Source: Desulfobacterales bacterium (GTDB lineage: Bacteria > Desulfobacterota > Desulfobacteria > Desulfobacterales > 4be13). From it: 8,445 nt of DNA. The DNA lies in NCBI GenBank assembly GCA_029940115.1, contig JAOZRQ010000299.1, forward strand, positions 1 to 8,445, written 5' to 3'. The translations under genes and the position numbers were made by a program. Each line of letters starts with the position of its first letter. The first letter of the stretch is position 1. Below the pieces are notes generated by a model that ran no database searches, was not told the origin of the DNA, and saw only the letters and a list, made by a program, of their open reading frames with translations. Of this stretch, positions 6,642 through 8,445 are shown in pieces.

Positions 6642-6670
6642 TTGATACCCGCGTTTTCTTACAAAGTCAA
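6642..6670 (-). promoter_or_regulatory. Putative sigma70-type promoter, outer copy
   Basis: Same -35 TTGACT (6665-6670) and -10 TATCAA (6642-6647) with the same 17-bp spacer as the inner copy. It also points at the large gene, about 700 nt upstream of its start, and would first transcribe the signal-peptide relic and the inserted element. Confidence 0.5.
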
Positions 6671-6713
6671 GGTATATTTTTCACAGTCAGGCAAGGGGCC
6701 TTTTTCAGATTTG

Positions 6714-6980
6714 AAAATGGACTTGATGATTTGGCAGGAGACAAAAATTTTTAATTTCACCGTAAGAAATATCTCTGACGATCATATAATGTTTATGAAA
6801 AGTGTGTCAGTTTGTAAATGGCGACGCGATAAGAAAACATAAAATGTAAACATAAGTTCACACTTCACACTTATAAATGATTGACAAAGGACGCGGTGAC
6901 ATTTGGCTGTATCGTTAAGGCCGATGGCATACTTTACAACAAAGCTTTTGACTGTTAACCCACATTAAGGAGGAATGACC
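6714..6980 (+). other. AT-rich divergent regulatory region
   Basis: This is the control region of the gene at 6981. A consensus TATAAT lies at 6785-6790 but its -35 position is poor. A consensus TTGACA at 6881-6886 lacks a -10 at normal spacing (TATCGT follows after 23 bp). A perfect 7-bp tandem repeat TTCACAC (6857-6863, 6864-6870) just before that TTGACA could be an activator or repressor site. No riboswitch consensus was recognised. Confidence 0.35.
6967..6973 (+). promoter_or_regulatory. Strong ribosome-binding site
   Basis: AAGGAGG lies 7 nt before the ATG at 6981, a near-ideal Shine-Dalgarno that fixes the start of the right-hand gene. Confidence 0.85.
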
Positions 6981-8445
6981 ATGAAAGCAAAATTGACTGG
7001 AAACCCTTCAATTTTTTTGACCCTTGTTCTTTTTCTTTTGACCCCCTCATTGGGAAGGGTTGATTATTTGGCAAATGCTCAGACTACACCAACCCCCTCC
7101 CTTTATGAATCATCAGTTCCCGAATCTGATGGGAATTTCCCGGAGAGTGCCGGCGCTGATGATATTTTTGTGGATGAAGAGGGGACACTTCATGTCGGGT
7201 CGCCAGATGAAACTGACCCTGAAGGTTCTGAATCATCTGATGCTCTTCCGGCAGATGTGGCGGACGAGGATGTCTTTGTGGATGACGAGGGGAATGTTTA
7301 TGTTGACGGTGTCATTATTCATGATGGTGACATCGTTGATGATGGGACCGTTGTTTCAATTGAGGATATTGTTGACGAAGAGTCCCAAACGGACACCCAA
7401 GAGGATGAACCTTTCACTCTGAACATTCAATTTGCCGATCCAAAGACGTGCGTTTCCTTTCTCCCGACTGAAGAGGGACTTGCCGTTCAGAAAGAGGTCT
7501 TGGAACTTCAGAAGAGATCTGAAAAACCAAGTTCCGAAGATGCAGGAGAGGATGTCCGCACCGTACTCCCCGACGGACGCATTGAGTTGACCATTCATAT
7601 TGCCCCTGGGAAAAAGGAACAGGCCGAACTCCCTCTCAAATTCGGGCTTGAAATGCGAGAGGGGATGTATGCCGATTTGCTGGTGTGGGACAGCGATCTC
7701 CAAACTTTTGCCGACATTCTGCCTGTTCAGAACATCCGAACAGATGTGGAAAAGAGTGTGGCATTGAGCCTGTTGCTGCCAACTCGGCTCGTTGAAAGAC
7801 TGAAGAGAACCATCGGCACCTTGAAGACCTTCAAAATTGTTTCGTGGATTGATGGAGAACGCGACAAGGTTGCGGAGGTGGCCAATGTGAGCCTTGTGGA
7901 ACTGTCTGAGGAGCTTGAGAGTGAGCAGGGTGAGGCTCGTAAGGCATCTCGAGGAAAGGAGATAATTCACTCCAAGAGCTATGAAAAGTGCTTCAGCAAC
8001 AAATATTTCGGAGCCAAATTTCGGGGCACTGCCGACACAAAGTTCAATAAAGATGGCTCTGAATCTGATGTTGAAGCCTATGTTGATGTATGGGTGCTGG
8101 GAAAGTGTTTTCGATTCATTGAGGCTGATGGGAAGGTCTATAATAAGCTTGAAATAGAGAAAGAGAAGACAGCTGAGTTAAACATTGACTTTCTCAAAGA
8201 CTCTCTCTGGTCCTATGTCCAGAAGGGCTCTTTCGAATATGTCAATAATAGGGAATATACGAAAACAGTCGGCGCATCCATGAGAGTTATGATATGGATT
8301 ATTCCTGTAAAACTTGAAGCCGGAGCGTATGGTAAATTAGGAATGGATTTTGAAATCCATGTAACCAGATATACCCGTCTTTATGCAGAAATCCATCCCT
8401 TTGTTGACGCTGGCGCATATGCTTCAGCTTCCATCAGTTTTTCTA
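6981..8445 (+). CDS. Unrecognised secreted acidic protein, 3' end outside the window
   Basis: An uninterrupted frame of 488 codons runs off the right edge with no stop. Residues 1-33 look like a Sec signal peptide: 'MKAKLTGNPS', a hydrophobic core 'IFLTLVLFLLTPSLG', probable cleavage after 'LANA'. Residues 34-145 are strongly acidic and low-complexity, and hold two related motifs, 'DDIFVDEEGTLHVGS' (60-74) and 'EDVFVDDEGNVYVDG' (96-110). About 145-330 is a mixed region with beta-type segments and Lys/Glu-rich helices. From about 340, alternating strands ('FGAKFRGTADTKF', 'EAYVDVWVLG', 'VGASMRVMIWIIPVKLEAGA', 'FVDAGAYASASISF') suggest a large beta-structure, perhaps surface or outer-membrane associated. 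I do not recognise the family. It is divergent from the propeller gene and, like it, exported. Confidence 0.85.
   Translation, partial: MKAKLTGNPSIFLTLVLFLLTPSLGRVDYLANAQTTPTPSLYESSVPESDGNFPESAGADDIFVDEEGTLHVGSPDETDPEGSESSDALPADVADEDVFVDDEGNVYVDGVIIHDGDIVDDGTVVSIEDIVDEESQTDTQEDEPFTLNIQFADPKTCVSFLPTEEGLAVQKEVLELQKRSEKPSSEDAGEDVRTVLPDGRIELTIHIAPGKKEQAELPLKFGLEMREGMYADLLVWDSDLQTFADILPVQNIRTDVEKSVALSLLLPTRLVERLKRTIGTLKTFKIVSWIDGERDKVAEVANVSLVELSEELESEQGEARKASRGKEIIHSKSYEKCFSNKYFGAKFRGTADTKFNKDGSESDVEAYVDVWVLGKCFRFIEADGKVYNKLEIEKEKTAELNIDFLKDSLWSYVQKGSFEYVNNREYTKTVGASMRVMIWIIPVKLEAGAYGKLGMDFEIHVTRYTRLYAEIHPFVDAGAYASASISFS

Larger units (their letters stand above)
6201..6713 (-). repeat. Tandem duplication, outer copy (decayed)
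   Basis: Direct repeat of 5844-6198, longer because it holds a 102-bp insertion (6222-6323) and about 58 extra nt (about 6454-6511) not found in the inner copy. The match runs from ATTTCCGTTGCGTTTGCTGA at 6201-6220 to CAGATTTG at 6706-6713, where similarity stops. It still contains an intact promoter, ribosome-binding site and most of a signal peptide. Confidence 0.88.

Noticed and set aside
6639..6842. Small plus-strand open frame in the divergent region
   Set aside because: It begins inside the minus-strand promoter repeat, lacks a ribosome-binding site and has no recognisable features.
6881..6915. TTGACA ... TATCGT as promoter of the right-hand gene
   Set aside because: The spacer is 23 bp, too long for a sigma70 promoter.
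7060..7970. Open frames overlapping the right-hand gene (plus strand 7060-7422 and minus strand 7356-7970)
   Set aside because: The continuous frame from 6981 has a signal peptide and strong ribosome-binding site; these are out-of-frame or antisense shadows.

Overview
The window looks like a piece of a moderate-GC Gram-negative genome rich in secreted repeat proteins. The best guess is a Desulfobacterota (Desulfobacterales/Desulfonema-like) bacterium. This rests on the style of the large protein: a Sec signal peptide, an FN3-like 'FHIWRAE...GEY' module, carboxypeptidase-regulatory-like repeats and a 'LADAILAM...ADVNGDEKIGMEDLIFILQ' dockerin, a combination common in that group. It is an inference from protein style; no rRNA or other phylogenetic marker is present.

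Layout, left to right. (1) 178-642 (+) encodes a complete DUF29-family protein. (2) 643-911 is a short convergent intergenic gap with no clear terminator. (3) 912-5935 (-) is one very large gene for a secreted multidomain protein, now split by a single missing base near 1960/1961. Restoring one base gives an exact multiple of three (1675 codons with stop, 1674 aa): signal peptide, FN3-like domain, about five CarboxypepD_reg/CNA-B-like beta-sandwiches, dockerin, seven FG-GAP/VCBS repeats, eight PQQ-like repeats and six kelch repeats. That is three consecutive beta-propellers of different families and blade numbers. (4) 5844-6713 is a direct tandem duplication of the gene's promoter, leader and signal-peptide start. 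The outer copy is broken by a 102-bp hairpin-rich, MITE-like insertion flanked by 5-bp direct repeats, and the copies differ further by a ~58-bp indel. Each copy keeps a -35/-10 pair pointing into the large gene. (5) 6714-6980 is AT-rich divergent regulatory DNA. (6) 6981-8445 (+) is the start of a large, unrecognised secreted acidic protein that runs off the right edge.

How they fit together: the two large genes are divergent and both carry Sec signals, so this is best read as an accessory surface/exported-protein locus. The Ca-binding modules (dockerin, FG-GAP) suggest an extracytoplasmic, calcium-stabilised scaffold or adhesin-like protein with no visible catalytic domain. The DUF29 gene has no evident functional link to them. 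No tRNA, rRNA, CRISPR array or recognised transposase gene was seen.
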